Notes under the pieces: generated by a model
Told to the model about the DNA's origin: nothing
Seen by the model: only the letters and a program-made list of their open reading frames with translations
The model's database searches: none
Shown: one piece after another, positions 33,900-45,240 of the stretch
How positions within the stretch are numbered: position 1 is the stretch's first letter
Layout of the letters: every line of letters starts with the position of its first letter
Origin: Ipomoea triloba
Taxonomy: Eukaryota > Streptophyta > Magnoliopsida > Solanales > Convolvulaceae
Direction of reading: 5' to 3'
Assembly: GCF_003576645.1 (NCBI RefSeq)
Contig: NC_044923.1
Coordinates: 15,270,003-15,334,002, forward strand
DNA: 64,000 nt
Position numbers and translations under genes: made by a program

Positions 33900-34365
33900 A
33901 ATCCAACTCCCCACGCTGAATTGTAGAGCACCTCTAATGAGGTTTTGGTTGGAAAAAAGAAATTATGGGAGAAAATTGTAATTTCTTGGAAAAAAACATA
34001 AGGTGGAAAATACAGTTTACAAAGAATAGAATTGTTCAGAATGGAAGGTACCTAATTTATTATTTTTTAATCAAAAGTATCATATTATTTATTATAATTT
34101 ATAAGTATTGCACTTTTTTCTCTTAAATAACAACTAAACAATTTATCCATAATAAGTATCACATTTTTCTCATGAATAACTATTTAACCCTAAATATTAT
34201 ATTTCAATTTAAAAGTATCACATATTATATTATTCCTTATAAGTAACAAACAATTTATTCATAATTAGTATGGAGTATTATATTTTTCAACATAAATATT
34301 ACATTTCCATCATAACCAGACATGTCTCACATATAAGGATCCGTGAAACGGTCAATCATAAAATA
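33900..34365. other. NRT3.1 downstream region, AT-rich
   Basis: Presumed 3' UTR and spacer. Repeats of AAAAGTATCACAT-like phrases are present at 34070-34300. There is no other gene. Confidence 0.5.
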
Positions 34366-34370
34366 ATAAT

Positions 34371-34959
34371 TGATAGCGAATATTTTTTGGCCTCGATACT
34401 TGTACATACCGGATACCTGCTCGATATCTGAGCAGATTGCCAAGGGGTATTATTCTCGATCATTTACCGACCTTAGAGCCAATCGACCCGACCTAGTATA
34501 CAGGACCGAGCAGGGGCTTAGTCGGTAGCAGTACTATCCCACCTTCTAGTTCGCCCCGTCCATCTTAGGTGGGGACAAACCACCCGACCTTCTCCACTTA
34601 GAAAGTTGAGCCTTATTCCCTTAGTCAAACTCGATCGCAGCGGGAACAAGGGCGTCAGGAACCTTAGTACATGTGGAGGAATCTGTAGAGCCTCCAACCT
34701 TCCCTTGTGCATGGGCTACAGGTGTAACGCATGCCGAGCCTCCGGCATATGCTCCCTTTATTCTCCTATAAATACCGCATTAAATGTTAGAGGGGGACTT
34801 TTGGCATTTCCATTACACCTATATCAGGCCTGAGATCCTTTAATCCAGAGTCTCATTTTCCCGAGCTCCATAACTTCAACCAAGAAGCGATTCGAGGGTC
34901 CATATACGATCCAATATTATTTATATGTATTTTCGGGAATAACCATATTGACCACATCA
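34371..34959 (+). mobile_element. Solo LTR (family D)
   Basis: 589 bp, TGATAGCG...CACATCA, flanked by a perfect 5-bp duplication ATAAT (34366-34370 and 34960-34964). A TATA box (CTATAAATACC) lies at about 34765. It is more GC-rich than its surroundings. No internal region is present, so it arose by LTR-LTR recombination. Confidence 0.85.
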
Positions 34960-34964
34960 ATAAT

Positions 34965-36170
34965 AAAGAGAGTTATTTTATTCTGTTACATTAAAAGATA
35001 ATCTAAGAACAATGATTTAAAATGAAAGTGTATGCTTTTTTTTTAAAAAAAAAAAAGTAAAAAGGAATATTTTTATTTGACGCAACCTAAATGGAAAATG
35101 AACACACTCAAAATTCTGCATAAAAATGATCATTTTCAAAATAGCTAATTTCTCAACAAAATCACCATTAGTGCTACTAATACCATTTTACAATAGAATG
35201 AGAAGGAAAGATGGAGGAAAGGTGATACCTTAGTATTATTATTTACTAAATATTCACTTATGCGATGCATGTAATGTATTATATATTCATAAATACTAAA
35301 AAATAAATAAAAATCAGAAGACAAAATAAATAGTACGGAGTATTTATAAATATTAAAAAAAACATTAATAATATAATATGAATTATACAATTATAATTTG
35401 TAAATTTGTTTACAAATAGATTTAGCATTTGTGTCAAACAATTTATAACAACGTGACAATCAGATCGAGAATATCAGTGTAATAAATAGGTTTTTCAATG
35501 ATTGTACATATGTCAAAATAACTTGACTCAACAATCTCATCAATGTATTTTCTATACAATTATATCAAATAACTAGCACCATGATAGCTATTGTATTGAG
35601 CATCAAGCATATAGCTACACCATCTCCATGACTATTAGTTGCACAAACGATACATTTCACTGCATCCATGAATGACACATGAAGCAGAAATTTGCAAGGG
35701 AAATGAATAATAAAATAGGACATCATCTTCCTAAAATCATCATAATACACCCACTTGAAAACCTTGGCAATTTCAATCTCCTTCTCTATCGTTAATGCCC
35801 CCGATTCGAGCTTCGAATTTACACTAGAAATTAACAAGGAAAGTTTTTCTTCTTTAATTAGCAACAAAAGACAAATTAAATAAATTACCTCAAAAAGTCT
35901 TGTTGAGCACAGGAAAAAAAAAAGTAAAAAAAAAAATAAGGGACCTCTTTTGCTAGTTTCCTCTAAAAAAAATAAGGGACCTCTTTTGCTAGTTTCCTCT
36001 TGTTACATCAAGAACAAATGAGATATGCCTCTTCTCCCCCTTTCTCGATTGATAGGGTTCAAGAATTTAATGTGATCGCACTTAACTCTATTGGATTTTT
36101 CACGCTTGAAGATATGTAATTATTATTGGGCACAATGAAAGACTAAGCCCAACCAAAACTTAACCAATCG
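34965..36170. other. AT-rich spacer with one unexplained ORF
   Basis: A minus-strand frame at 35565-35867 (100 codons) includes KLESGALTIEKEIEIAKVFK and WVYYDDFRKMM. This has the composition of a real protein but was not recognised. A 36-bp direct duplication (GGACCTCTTTTGCTAGTTTC twice) lies at 35936-36002. Confidence 0.4.
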
Positions 36171-36174
36171 TTAT

Positions 36175-36720
36175 TGCATGGACCATGATCCACACAGCTG
36201 TGTGGATCATAAATAAAAATACATTTTTAATATACTAAAAGTACACTGACCCAGTTTGGTAAATAATCAGCCTATCAGCCAATTTTGGCTTATTTGATCA
36301 CTATTAGTTGTTTGGTTAATAAGCTTTTTGTAACTTTAAAATACTAAAATTCAAAAGGCTACTCAAATCAGCATTTTCAATTAGCTTTTTGAGAAAAAAA
36401 TTTATACCAAACAGCTATCAGCTAACAACCAATCTATCAAACAACTTTTTACAATCAGCTAATGTTATTAACAAATCATACCTTTTAACTCAAACAGCCA
36501 ACCCAATCAGCCAACAGCCATTTACCAAACAGGGCCACTATGTTTGTACATAAAGTACATTATTTTTTAGTACAATATTTATGTACTGAAAGTACATTAT
36601 TTTATATATACTATCAAATAATGTACATTCAGTACAAAAATAATGTACTTTTAGTATAATAAAAATGTATCTTATATTCATGGTCCACACAGCTATGTGG
36701 ACCATGGTCCACACAATAAT
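36175..36720. mobile_element. GGTCCA-family MITE with a second MITE nested in it
   Basis: The outer ends are CATGGACCATGATCCACACA and, reversed, GTGTGGACCATGGTCCACAT. The arms continue through TACATTTTTAATATACTAAA. The copy at 38455-38690 has the same sequence without the inner element, giving an empty site. Confidence 0.85.
36248..36536. mobile_element. Inner MITE, GGCCCTGTTTGGTAAA ends
   Basis: 289 bp. The ends GACCCAGTTTGGTAAAT and, reversed, GGCCCTGTTTGGTAAAT are flanked by ACT on both sides. The 38455 copy lacks it. A diverged relative is nested in the same outer family at 63140-63415. The superfamily is not certain (3-bp duplication, but not the usual TWA of PIF/Harbinger). Confidence 0.8.
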
Positions 36721-36755
36721 TTTCCAAACTTAACCAATTAAATTATAATTGGGCC

Positions 36756-37466
36756 AAAAACTTTTGCTGGCAGAGAAGAATTGTAGAGTAAACCCTAATG
36801 CTGCCTCCCTTTTCTCTCTAAAACAAAAAGCTTTTCTCTGCTGCTCAACTTTGGCTTCCACCGTCGGCCTCCGGCCGGAGCTCTAATGGAGCTTTGAGCC
36901 GACGGTTTTGGTCACCTTCTACGTTTACTCTCGCTCTTCTTCCGCCCCGACCACCGTCGCAGCTCCGTCCGCCTCCGACCACCGCCACAGATCTTCTTCT
37001 TCCGTTTTCTTTCCCTTTGAATAAAATAATAGTAGGTATGTATTGGGGTTTGTGTTGGTAGTCTTGAACTCCCAACCCTACTTTGGCTTTACCACTTTTT
37101 ATTTTCTCTATTATTGTGTTTTCCTCTCGTTACTTTCACGGGTTTTTTTCCTCTCGTTACTTTCACGAGCTTTTCATTATCATTAGCATAAATCGTTTAG
37201 TTTGGTTTCGGCAAGTGTTAATCTTATCCTGGGCGAGCAAAAAAAGAATGATGATGAAGACCCAGATCTTTGATGAAGCTGTAAGCTCCTTGAAGGAACA
37301 TAGCTTCCTAGTTATGAAACAGTCTGTGATTCAAGTTTTCTATAGCATAGTTAGAAAAGTTGTTTCTATGTCTGACTATAAGGAATGGTTTACCATTTCA
37401 TTGATCGTTGATGTAAACGTTTTATGTTATGAATTAATGGAATAGCTACGTTTACCTTTAAAAAAA
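36756..37466 (+). mobile_element. Retroposon with poly(A) tail and 15-bp target duplication
   Basis: AATTATAATTGGGCC occurs at both 36741-36755 and 37467-37481. The insert is ~711 bp and ends in an A-run. Its 5' part (AAACCCTAATGCTGCCTCCC, then CT- and CG-rich DNA) is like a plant 5' UTR or LINE leader. An open frame at 37083-37445 has no recognised homology. This is a processed copy of an mRNA or an internally deleted LINE. Confidence 0.8.
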
Positions 37467-37489
37467 AATTATAATTGGGCCTAGGAAGA

Positions 37490-38390
37490 AAATGGGTAAT
37501 TTATATCGTGGATCAAGATCCACATAGCATTGTGGACCATGGATCAAAATGACGTCGTTTTGATCTTTAAATTTTAACGGACTCTCAGTTTCTTGTTTCT
37601 CATGTTTATACATAGTTAATAATATATTTCATGTACAAAATTCATACCCTTAAGGTACAGAATTACATAACATAAGACATAGAAACTTACAACACAAGAC
37701 ACATACAAATGTTATATATTTTACTTATTTTAAAATCTGATTTAGGTAGATAATTTATGTTCTATATGCATAGAATTTCACAACACAATACATAAATTCA
37801 TAACATAAGACACATAATATGTTGTGTGTTACACAACTATTGATCTATTCTAACTACAGAACTCATATTCTTAAGTTACAGAAATTCATAACACAAGACA
37901 CAAAAACTCACAACGTAAGACACATACATGTTATACATTTACTTATTTTATACAACTACTAATTTGTTTTAGGTACATATATAATTGATACTCTTAAGGT
38001 ACAAAATTTTATAATACAAGACACAAAAACGCGAAACACAAAACACATAAACATACACATGTTATATATATTCACTTGTTTTCAAATATGATTTAGGTGG
38101 AGAATTTATGTTTTATACGCACATAATTTCACAATACAAAGCATAAACTCATAACATAAGACACACAATATGTTGTGTGTTACATAACTACTAATTTGTT
38201 CCAGGTACAAAATTCTTACTATTACAGAATTACGTAACATAAGACATAAAAACTGACAACGCAAGACACATACACATGCTTTATAGTAAAAAGAAAAAAT
38301 TATAACTCGAATTGAACAACAAACGATCGTCGTCACCAAACTGTGGACCCTAGTCCATGGTATAACGATCAAAGAAAATGACCTAAAAAT
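37490..38390. mobile_element. GGTCCA-family long element with internal tandem repeats
   Basis: The ends carry GGATCAAGATCCACATAGC and ACCCTAGTCCATGGTATAA. The interior repeats a ~220-bp unit built of TTCATAACACAAGACA-like and GTACAAAATTCATACTCTTA-like phrases, starting near 37634, 37851, 37972 (short) and 38204. The repeats match the foldback element at 3775-4600. Confidence 0.6.
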
Positions 38391-38454
38391 ATCTAGTTAG
38401 ACTTTTTTTTTTCAAAATTGAAAATTGGTCATTAGTCATCACAAATATCAATCA

Positions 38455-38690
38455 TTATTCCATGGAACATGGTCCACACAGTTGTGTAGATCATAAATAC
38501 AAAAATACATTTTTAATATACTAAAAGTACATATTTGTGTACGTAAAGTACATTATTTAAGTACTAAAAGTATATTATTTTGTATGCTATCAAATAATAT
38601 AAATTCAGTACACAAATAATATATTTTTAGTATATTAAAAATGTACATTGTATTCATGGTCCATATAAAAATTTGTCCACAAATATGACA
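38455..38690. mobile_element. GGTCCA-family MITE, unoccupied copy
   Basis: The left end CATGGAACATGGTCCACACA and the right end TTCATGGTCCATAT enclose TACATTTTTAATATACTAAA and its complement. It is the empty-site reference for 36175-36720. Confidence 0.8.
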
Positions 38691-39714
38691 TTGTAATCCA
38701 TTGTAGTATGGGAATTGACGCTGCAATATTTTGTTGGTTTTTTGCTCACAGAATTCATTATCCATTGAAAAATGAATTCTCAGGAAAACAAATCCTTGAT
38801 AGTACATGGGATTTTGTTTTTCATGGGAGTTGTGAAGAAAAAATGAGGTGGATTGACAATTTTATCATTGTTGTTCTTTGGATCTATTTTTTTTCTTTCA
38901 CATTTGATAGGTAATCTCTTGATGGTTCGCGATCTTCTAGAAGGCGGAACTTTGGTGGAAAAACAATTCACTTCTTTCGACTATCACTCTAAGGGAGTCC
39001 TACACCCTCTAATCCATATTCTTGGATTATTTTACCTTGGCTCATTAATATGATTGTTTTATTGTTGCATGCCCTACCTCATTTTGTCCCCACCCTCACA
39101 CTAGTCACTTTCCTAATGATTTGTCTTGCTTGAGGGCAAGCAAGGTCTAAATATGGGGAGGGTTGAGATTCTTGTGAGTACCATGTACCTTCGTTGTGAT
39201 CATACTTTTGTTAAGATTAGGTAGGTAGGATGTGCATTTGAATTCTTGGATTTGGTGTTCCTTCTACCCTGCATTTGATGACAAATGGGGTTTTGTAGGC
39301 TCAATTGGTTGAAAATGTTTGGAAACCACCGCTATACCGTGTGAGATTTGCATAGGATCCAAATAGACTTTTGATTTTGCATACTTGTTTGTGGTTCAAT
39401 ACGCAATTTCCATAGACCTCGGTTAAAGATCTCTCGAAATGGGAGTGCATACGATAAGGTTTGTGGTAAGTAAGGTGGTATGACCTGGAATTGAATTTTT
39501 TTTGTGTGGCACAAGGCAAAAGGAGAGATTTTTCATTTTTCGCGAGATTGTGTGATTCCCTATTCCCACAAATGTAAAAGGCATGAGGGGTTGAAAAAGA
39601 AAGAGTCAATAGAAAAGCTAAAAAAAAGACTTTAAGTTATCCTTGCTTGAGAGGGAAAAACATGAGGTGAGCCAGCTCGTAGGATTCGGGCAACCATTGC
39701 ACAGACTCAAAAAG

Positions 39715-39728
39715 CGTAGAGCTCTACG
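39715..39728 (+). promoter_or_regulatory. Family B stem-loop with compensatory changes
   Basis: CGTAG-AGCT-CTACG, preceded by AAAAAG and followed by TGAAG, sits in the same position as CATGG-AGNT-CCATG of family A. Two stem pairs differ and both are still paired. Confidence 0.65.
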
Positions 39729-40195
39729 TGAAGGCGATTGACTCAACGGGGTATCCTAGAGATGATTAGAAAATGGAGAGATTCTCACGCTAAGCCAAAA
39801 CGCGTGAAGAGGCTTGTGTCACACTATCACGCTTGTTTAAATGGGTTTTTGAGGCCAAATGCGGCAAAGTTGGAAAGGATGTGTACATTGTTCCCAACAG
39901 TGGGCTCAACTTGGTAGGCCTATGAAAATTGTGGATTGAATCAAACCCATGTGCTTGTGAATTAATGTGTTTGAGAGGGTTTACCATGCAAAACAATGAG
40001 TGACCTTGGGGTTTTTGGGGGTCCGTACATTTTGAGCCAATTGAGGGTACCACACTCACTTTTCCAACTTTACAAAATAGGAAGATGAACAACATATTTT
40101 TGATTTCTTGTGCATAGCTTATTTACTTGATATATATAGTTGTGTGATTGCTTTTGAAGTGGCCTGGTATTTCAATTTGCTTAACTTGGTTTCGT

Positions 40196-40234
40196 CTTGC
40201 TTGAGGGCAAGCAAAGTTTAAGTTTGAGGAGATT
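40196..40234 (+). promoter_or_regulatory. Family B hairpin and polypurine tract
   Basis: CTTGCTTG-AGGG-CAAGCAAA is followed by a purine-rich AGTTTGAGGAGATT and then the LTR. A second copy of the hairpin lies at 39125-39144, also followed by a purine tract (TATGGGGAGGGTTGAG) but not by an LTR. Confidence 0.65.
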
Positions 40235-41297
40235 TGATAAGCTGTGAATTAACCTATAAATATGCTTTAATTGTACTAATTTCTAAGTGAATGTTAGATG
40301 TTTGTGCAAGAACAGAGCTTATTTCACGTGTTCATGGCTAAAGGAATGGAAATTGGAACTTAGGCATCTAAGAGCTTCAAATGAGGATAAATCGGGATGA
40401 TATTGAGGCAAATTGGTTCGCAAATGGAAGGGCAAATGCACGGCAAGGATCAACGGAGAATCGGAGCGAAGGAAAAGTCAGAAAATGCCACCGGGAGGGT
40501 GTCACGCTGGGGTCACGCCGTGACCATCAGCGTGACACTCTGGCTAGCCTTCAGATGGTCATGTGTCACGCTGCTAGTCACGACGTGACCTGCAGCGTGA
40601 CAAGCTCACCATGCTGCAAATCCCAAACATCACGTTGTAGGTCACGACGTGACTTGTAGTGTGACGTCTTAGGACCAGCAGGGTTTAATTCTGGTCACGA
40701 TGAAGGTCACGCCGTGACCTCCATCATGACCAGGCATCCTGGAGGCGGCTTATTTGGCGCAAATGTAATAGTATAAATAGGAGTAGGCTTTATTTTAAAG
40801 TTTATCTTTCAATTTTTCTAAGTCTTCTTTTAGGTTTTATCTCTACAAACACTTTAGAACATCTATGCTTTGTAATTCCATTACTTTTGAAGAAGATTTA
40901 GGAAGAATTTCATATTGTAATTACGCATTAAACTTCAATTTCAGATTTGCTTTGTACAAATTCAATCAAGTAAGATTTCCTATTTCTTATTCTTGCAATT
41001 CTCAATTTCCTTTTTGTATTTACATTCTTTGATTATTATTCCAATTGTTTTAATCTTCAATTTCATTATGAGTAGTTAAATCATTTAGGATTTAGATTGA
41101 ATTGCTACGTATGAATGCTTATATGAATTGAATTATTAAATCTAGATTTTGCATTGCTTATAGTATGAATGTGATTGTGGAAATAGGGAATTGATTGACT
41201 CTTGTTTGGTTAGGATCCAACCTTTCAAGAGATGTATGGAATTGATGTTTCACCTATGAGAGTAAGGAATTGATTGACTCTTGTTTGGTTTGTGGGC
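40235..41297 (+). repeat. Family B LTR, plus strand, truncated
   Basis: It matches the minus-strand LTR from its start through the palindrome array (40498-40735), E2F-like TTTGGCGC (40753-40760), TATA box (GTATAAATAG at 40771) and on to GAGATGTATGGAATTG near 41240. A short repeat (GGAATTGATTGACTCTTGTT) marks the broken end. Confidence 0.85.
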
Positions 41298-41299
41298 AG

Positions 41300-43216
41300 T
41301 ATGTTGATCTTATTTGCAATTCATCTTGAAATCATTATTATATACAGTTAATGTTTTTCTCTGGGAGCATGTTAAAATTACCATGAAGATTCTGCAATAA
41401 TCTAAGTTTTCATTTAACCAGTCTAATTGTGTTTTATTCTATGTTATTTTAATATATTCGAGAGGATAATTTGAGTATATGCTATGCCATTTAATTTCAT
41501 GCTTTATAGGATAAATGGAGAAATGATTTGACTCTCTTGTTGAATTGTTTATTTGGGTCTTAAATTGGGTATTCTATAAGTTCTTATTATAATTATAAGC
41601 TTATTAGTGAGTTTTAATTGTTTGAATAAGTTCTTTAAGACATATGAATGGTTAAAATGCATGTCTAGCTCTGGACGTCATAGGTGTAGTAGTTAGACAA
41701 ATGAACGAACGAACTCTCAATTTGATTGGTAAAATCAAACTTATGTGCAAAATTAGTAGTGGTAATAGATTCATGTTCCTAGTCTCTATTCTCTTGTAAT
41801 AATATTTCTTGGATCGATGTAGGAATACTACAAACGATGGTGTGTTAGAATAAGACATGGATTGTCTAGACCAAGATAATGACCATTTATACAAAGAAAA
41901 ATCCAACAAATGTCTGAAAATGGTGAAGGGTCCTAAGACCAAGTCAAGGTCCACCAATTTGGGCTTGGAGATGGGTTTCAGGGCAGGAATGGCTAGCTGC
42001 CCTGGGTCGCCTACATTGGTCCAGGTCACCTTATTGGATCGGGCCACCTATCTTCATCCGAATCGCCTACCATGGTCCATATTCTTTGTCACTATGAGCG
42101 CCTTGTGACCAATGTTGCAAAAATTGCGCCGCCTAGGCGCTAGGCGGCGCCCAACGTCTAAACCGTCTAGTCAACTAAACCATCTCAACCCCTCTCTCGC
42201 CCTTTTTTTTCGCAAACTCATCACTGTCATCAGTCATTAGAACTCAGAACCGAGAAGCAGTCCCCCCCCCCCCCTCCCCGAAGTAGTCTGACCAAGCCCC
42301 TTCGCCGGTTGCTTTCGCCCGTCGCCAGTCACCAGTACCAATACCAGTAGGGATACTTTCTAGTAGTAGTAGAAACTAGAAAGATGGAGAGATGAATAGA
42401 TGATGCTTGATATTTTTTTCCAGAAAAACAAAGATGATAGACCTGATATTAGTGTATCTAGAACTCTACAAGCATAAGGAGTGGTAAAGTATAGGGAGCC
42501 AACATTTAAAGCATAGGGAGTGGTAACGTAAAGAGACGTGGGAATTGGAAAAGTTTTTTTGGTATCAGTGATTCAGTGCATCTACAAGCATAGGGATGTT
42601 TGATCAAAAATATAGTTTAACCAAATATAATCTAAGCATATAGAATGAATCTACGAAAAATCTAACCCCGTAATAGCAGAACCGTAAATCGTGTTGATCT
42701 CTAGCCATAGTTGATATCCTAGATCTACAAAGTGTTAGCCGTTCTGTCTCACACATGACTCAGAACCCTAGATGGTGTACTGGTATTTTCTAAGCAGTAT
42801 GAATACCATAACTTTAGGTGTTATATAATTGTCTATCTTGCATCCCATCAATATAAGCTTTATATAGGCATAATGGTGGAATATGGACTAAACTTAGATG
42901 TCCAATCCAACCTATTACTTAATGGGCCTAATCCACTTGTACCACACAATTAAGGCCCATAATATATAATATATTGTATGGGAAAAGTCTTACAGTCTTC
43001 TACTTGGTGCAAGTACTAGCACAACTCTCATCAAGAAACAAAACACATGAATCATAGTGATATGTCCTCTATTTGACATATTAGTATCTTCTATGAATTA
43101 CACGTATTTTACTTCCCCAACTTAAGTCCCTTATGAACAAACCCAATGTTTATTCTTGGTACCTTAAGATATGTTTCTCAAAATAAAATATATATGCGCA
43201 ACTTAAAAGAGAAAAT
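41300..43216. other. Unassigned non-coding region with a CCTAGGCG-family end
   Basis: At 42113-42165, AATGTTGCAAAAATTGCGCC leads into GCCTAGGCGCTAGGCGGCG, matching the ends of the elements at 1190 and 56186, but no opposite end was found. A (C)n run lies at 42263-42276. The rest is non-coding; 42890-43090 has the look of LTR DNA but could not be defined. Confidence 0.45.
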
Positions 43217-43229
43217 CATCACTACGACA

Positions 43230-43620
43230 GAAAACACCTTTAACGTCGGTTTTTTAGCACTTTTAACGTCGGTTAAAAATCGACGTTGATCTGGCCGACG
43301 TTGTATATAAATGATACGGCGTCGGTTGTAAAAACCGACGTCGTTTATTTTAAAAAAATAAAAATAAAAAAGAAACGACGTCGGTTTTTTAACAAAACCG
43401 ACGTCGTTTACTTAAAAAAATAAAAAAAATATGAAACGACGTCGGTTTTTTTAAAAAAACCGACGTCGTTTATTTAAAAAAAAAAATAAAAAATATGAAA
43501 CGACGTCGGTTTTTTTAAAAAACCGACGTCGTTTCTTTAAAAAAAATTAAAAAATAATAAACGACGTCAGTTAATATGAAATAACCGACGTCGTTTATTA
43601 TTTTTTTTAAAATATTAAAA
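43230..43620. repeat. CACTA left subterminal hairpin array
   Basis: Five hairpins of AACGACGTCGGTTTTTT and its complement recur about every 62 bp (at 43373, 43434, 43498 and 43559). The stems are 14-17 bp. Related hairpins at 45249-45510 face them from the right end. Confidence 0.9.
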
Positions 43621-43877
43621 ATATTTTACGAATCTACCTAAAACCTGTACAGTATATTTCCAATTCACACATAAGTTTCAGAACCTATGTAACAAATTAA
43701 CATTTATAATTCACTATTGATCAAACTAATAAAGTTCTCAATTAATCAAAGCTAATAAACATCACAACTTATCAAACTAATAAAGTATACTACAATAACT
43801 AATAAAACATTGAATATTCAACATAAATCTCACAATTCAATAACACTAATAAACAACAAGTATTTAACATAAATCTC

Positions 43878-44110
43878 ACCGGATGCAATATATAAAGCCA
43901 AAGTATAAATGAACATAGACCACGTTGTGGCTAATCACCGGATGCAATATATAAAGTCAAAACATAAATAAACATAAACCACGGTGTGGCAAATCACCGT
44001 ATGCAATATATAAAGCCAAAACATAAATGAACATAGACCACGGTGTGGCTAATCACCGGATGCAATATATAAAGCTAAAGCATAAATAAAAATAGGAAAA
44101 AATCTTACCT
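43878..44110. repeat. Four tandem 59-bp repeats in the CACTA element
   Basis: The unit begins ACCGGATGCAATATATAAAG at 43878, 43937, 43996 and 44055, and contains ACCACGGTGTGGC, an imperfect palindrome. Confidence 0.9.
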
Positions 44111-44399
44111 CACCACAGAGTTATCCACGTTCGTAAACAAATCTCGAATCTAACTAATTACCTACAAGTATTATTTGTAAATTAGTATAGTAAATTGATA
44201 TTATTTTATAAAAATACTATTCTAAACAATCTCAAAATAATTTACAATTTATTAAAATACTAAAATACAATAAACATTATTAATTTAAACAACATTAACA
44301 ATAATTCCTAAATATCAAAGTATATTAACATTCATTTCATAAATTTCGAAATTATTAATTTATAAGCCCTAAAATACATTATAATTTCTAAAATTCCAA

Positions 44400-44890
44400 A
44401 TATATTATAAATAATTCCTAAAGTACAAAAAAATTTCTTAAAATTCATAATTATTAATTTTTAAGCCCTAAAATACATTATAATTCTTCAAATTCGAAAT
44501 ATATTATAAATAATTTCTAAAGTACACAACAATTTCTTAAAATTCAAAATTATTAATTTATAAAGCCTAAAATACACAATAATTTCATAAAATTCAAAAT
44601 TATTAATTTATAAGCCCTAAAATACAATATAATTTCTAAAATTCGAAATATACTATAAATAATTCCTAAAATAGACAATAATTTCTTAAAATTTGAAATT
44701 ATTAATTTATAAGCCCTAATATGCATTATAATTCCTAAAATAGACAATAATTTCTTAAAATTCGAAATTATTAATTTATAAGCCCTAATATGCATTATTA
44801 TTCCTAAAATAGACAATAATTTCTTAAAATCCGAAATTATTAATTTATAAGCCCTAATATGCATTATTATTCCTAAAATATATAACAATT
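44400..44890. repeat. Diverged 69-bp tandem repeats in the CACTA element
   Basis: Units containing TTATAAGCCCTAATATGCAT and AATAGACAATAATTTCTTAA repeat every 69 bp from about 44670 and more loosely before that. They create a false repetitive ORF on the minus strand. Confidence 0.85.
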
Positions 44891-44930
44891 TCTAAAATTC
44901 ATAATGTATCAAAAAATAATTCGAAATTCG

Positions 44931-44968
<38 letters not shown>

Positions 44969-44969
44969 G

Positions 44970-45240
44970 AAGCTTACCGCCGGCGGAGTCACGGGAAGGG
45001 GCGGTGGCTGGCAGCAGCAGCTGGCCGGTGGCTGGGCGGGCCGGCAGTGGCTGGGCGGGCCGGCAGTGGCTGGGCGGGGAGGCGGTGGCCGTGCGGGGCG
45101 GCGGTGGAGGTGCGTCGGCCGGTGGCTGTGCAAGGATGGAAGTCCGGCCGGTGGCTGCGGTCCTTAGTCGAAGAAGAAGAACGAAAAGTGATAGAAAGAA
45201 AAACGCAGATCTGAAAATCTACTGTGCGAACGGTACTTTA
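44970..45240 (+). other. GC-rich exon-like segment in the CACTA element
   Basis: After a 31-A run, a patch of very high GC content (GGCGGGCCGGCAGTGGCTGG repeated) ends near 45170 in a frame reading RRRRTKSDRKKNADLKI. It differs sharply in composition from the rest of the element. It could be a captured 5' exon or UTR of a host gene, but no family was recognised. Confidence 0.4.

Larger units (their letters stand above)
38930..41297 (+). mobile_element. Athila-like element (family B), plus strand, 3' part only
   Basis: It comprises a 3' non-coding region (to 40234) and an LTR from TGATAAGC at 40235. Similarity to the minus-strand LTR ends near 41297, so both sides are truncated. There is no ORF. 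The conserved blocks AAAAGGCATGAGGGG, GGTGAGCC and GGGCAACCATTGCAC link it to family A. Confidence 0.75.

Noticed and set aside
33697..33981. Second reading frames over the NRT3.1 exon
   Set aside because: Alternate-frame shadows of the conserved protein.
37083..37445. 120-codon ORF as a host gene
   Set aside because: It lies inside the retroposon defined by the 15-bp duplication; hydrophobic start comes from T-rich DNA and no family is recognised.
43230..43620. Regularly spaced ~62-bp palindromic repeats, CRISPR-like at first sight
   Set aside because: Plant nuclear DNA; the array is the subterminal region of a CACTA element with matching TIRs and duplication.
44553..44888. Repetitive 111-codon ORF in the CACTA element
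   Set aside because: Produced by 69-bp non-coding tandem repeats whose length is divisible by three.
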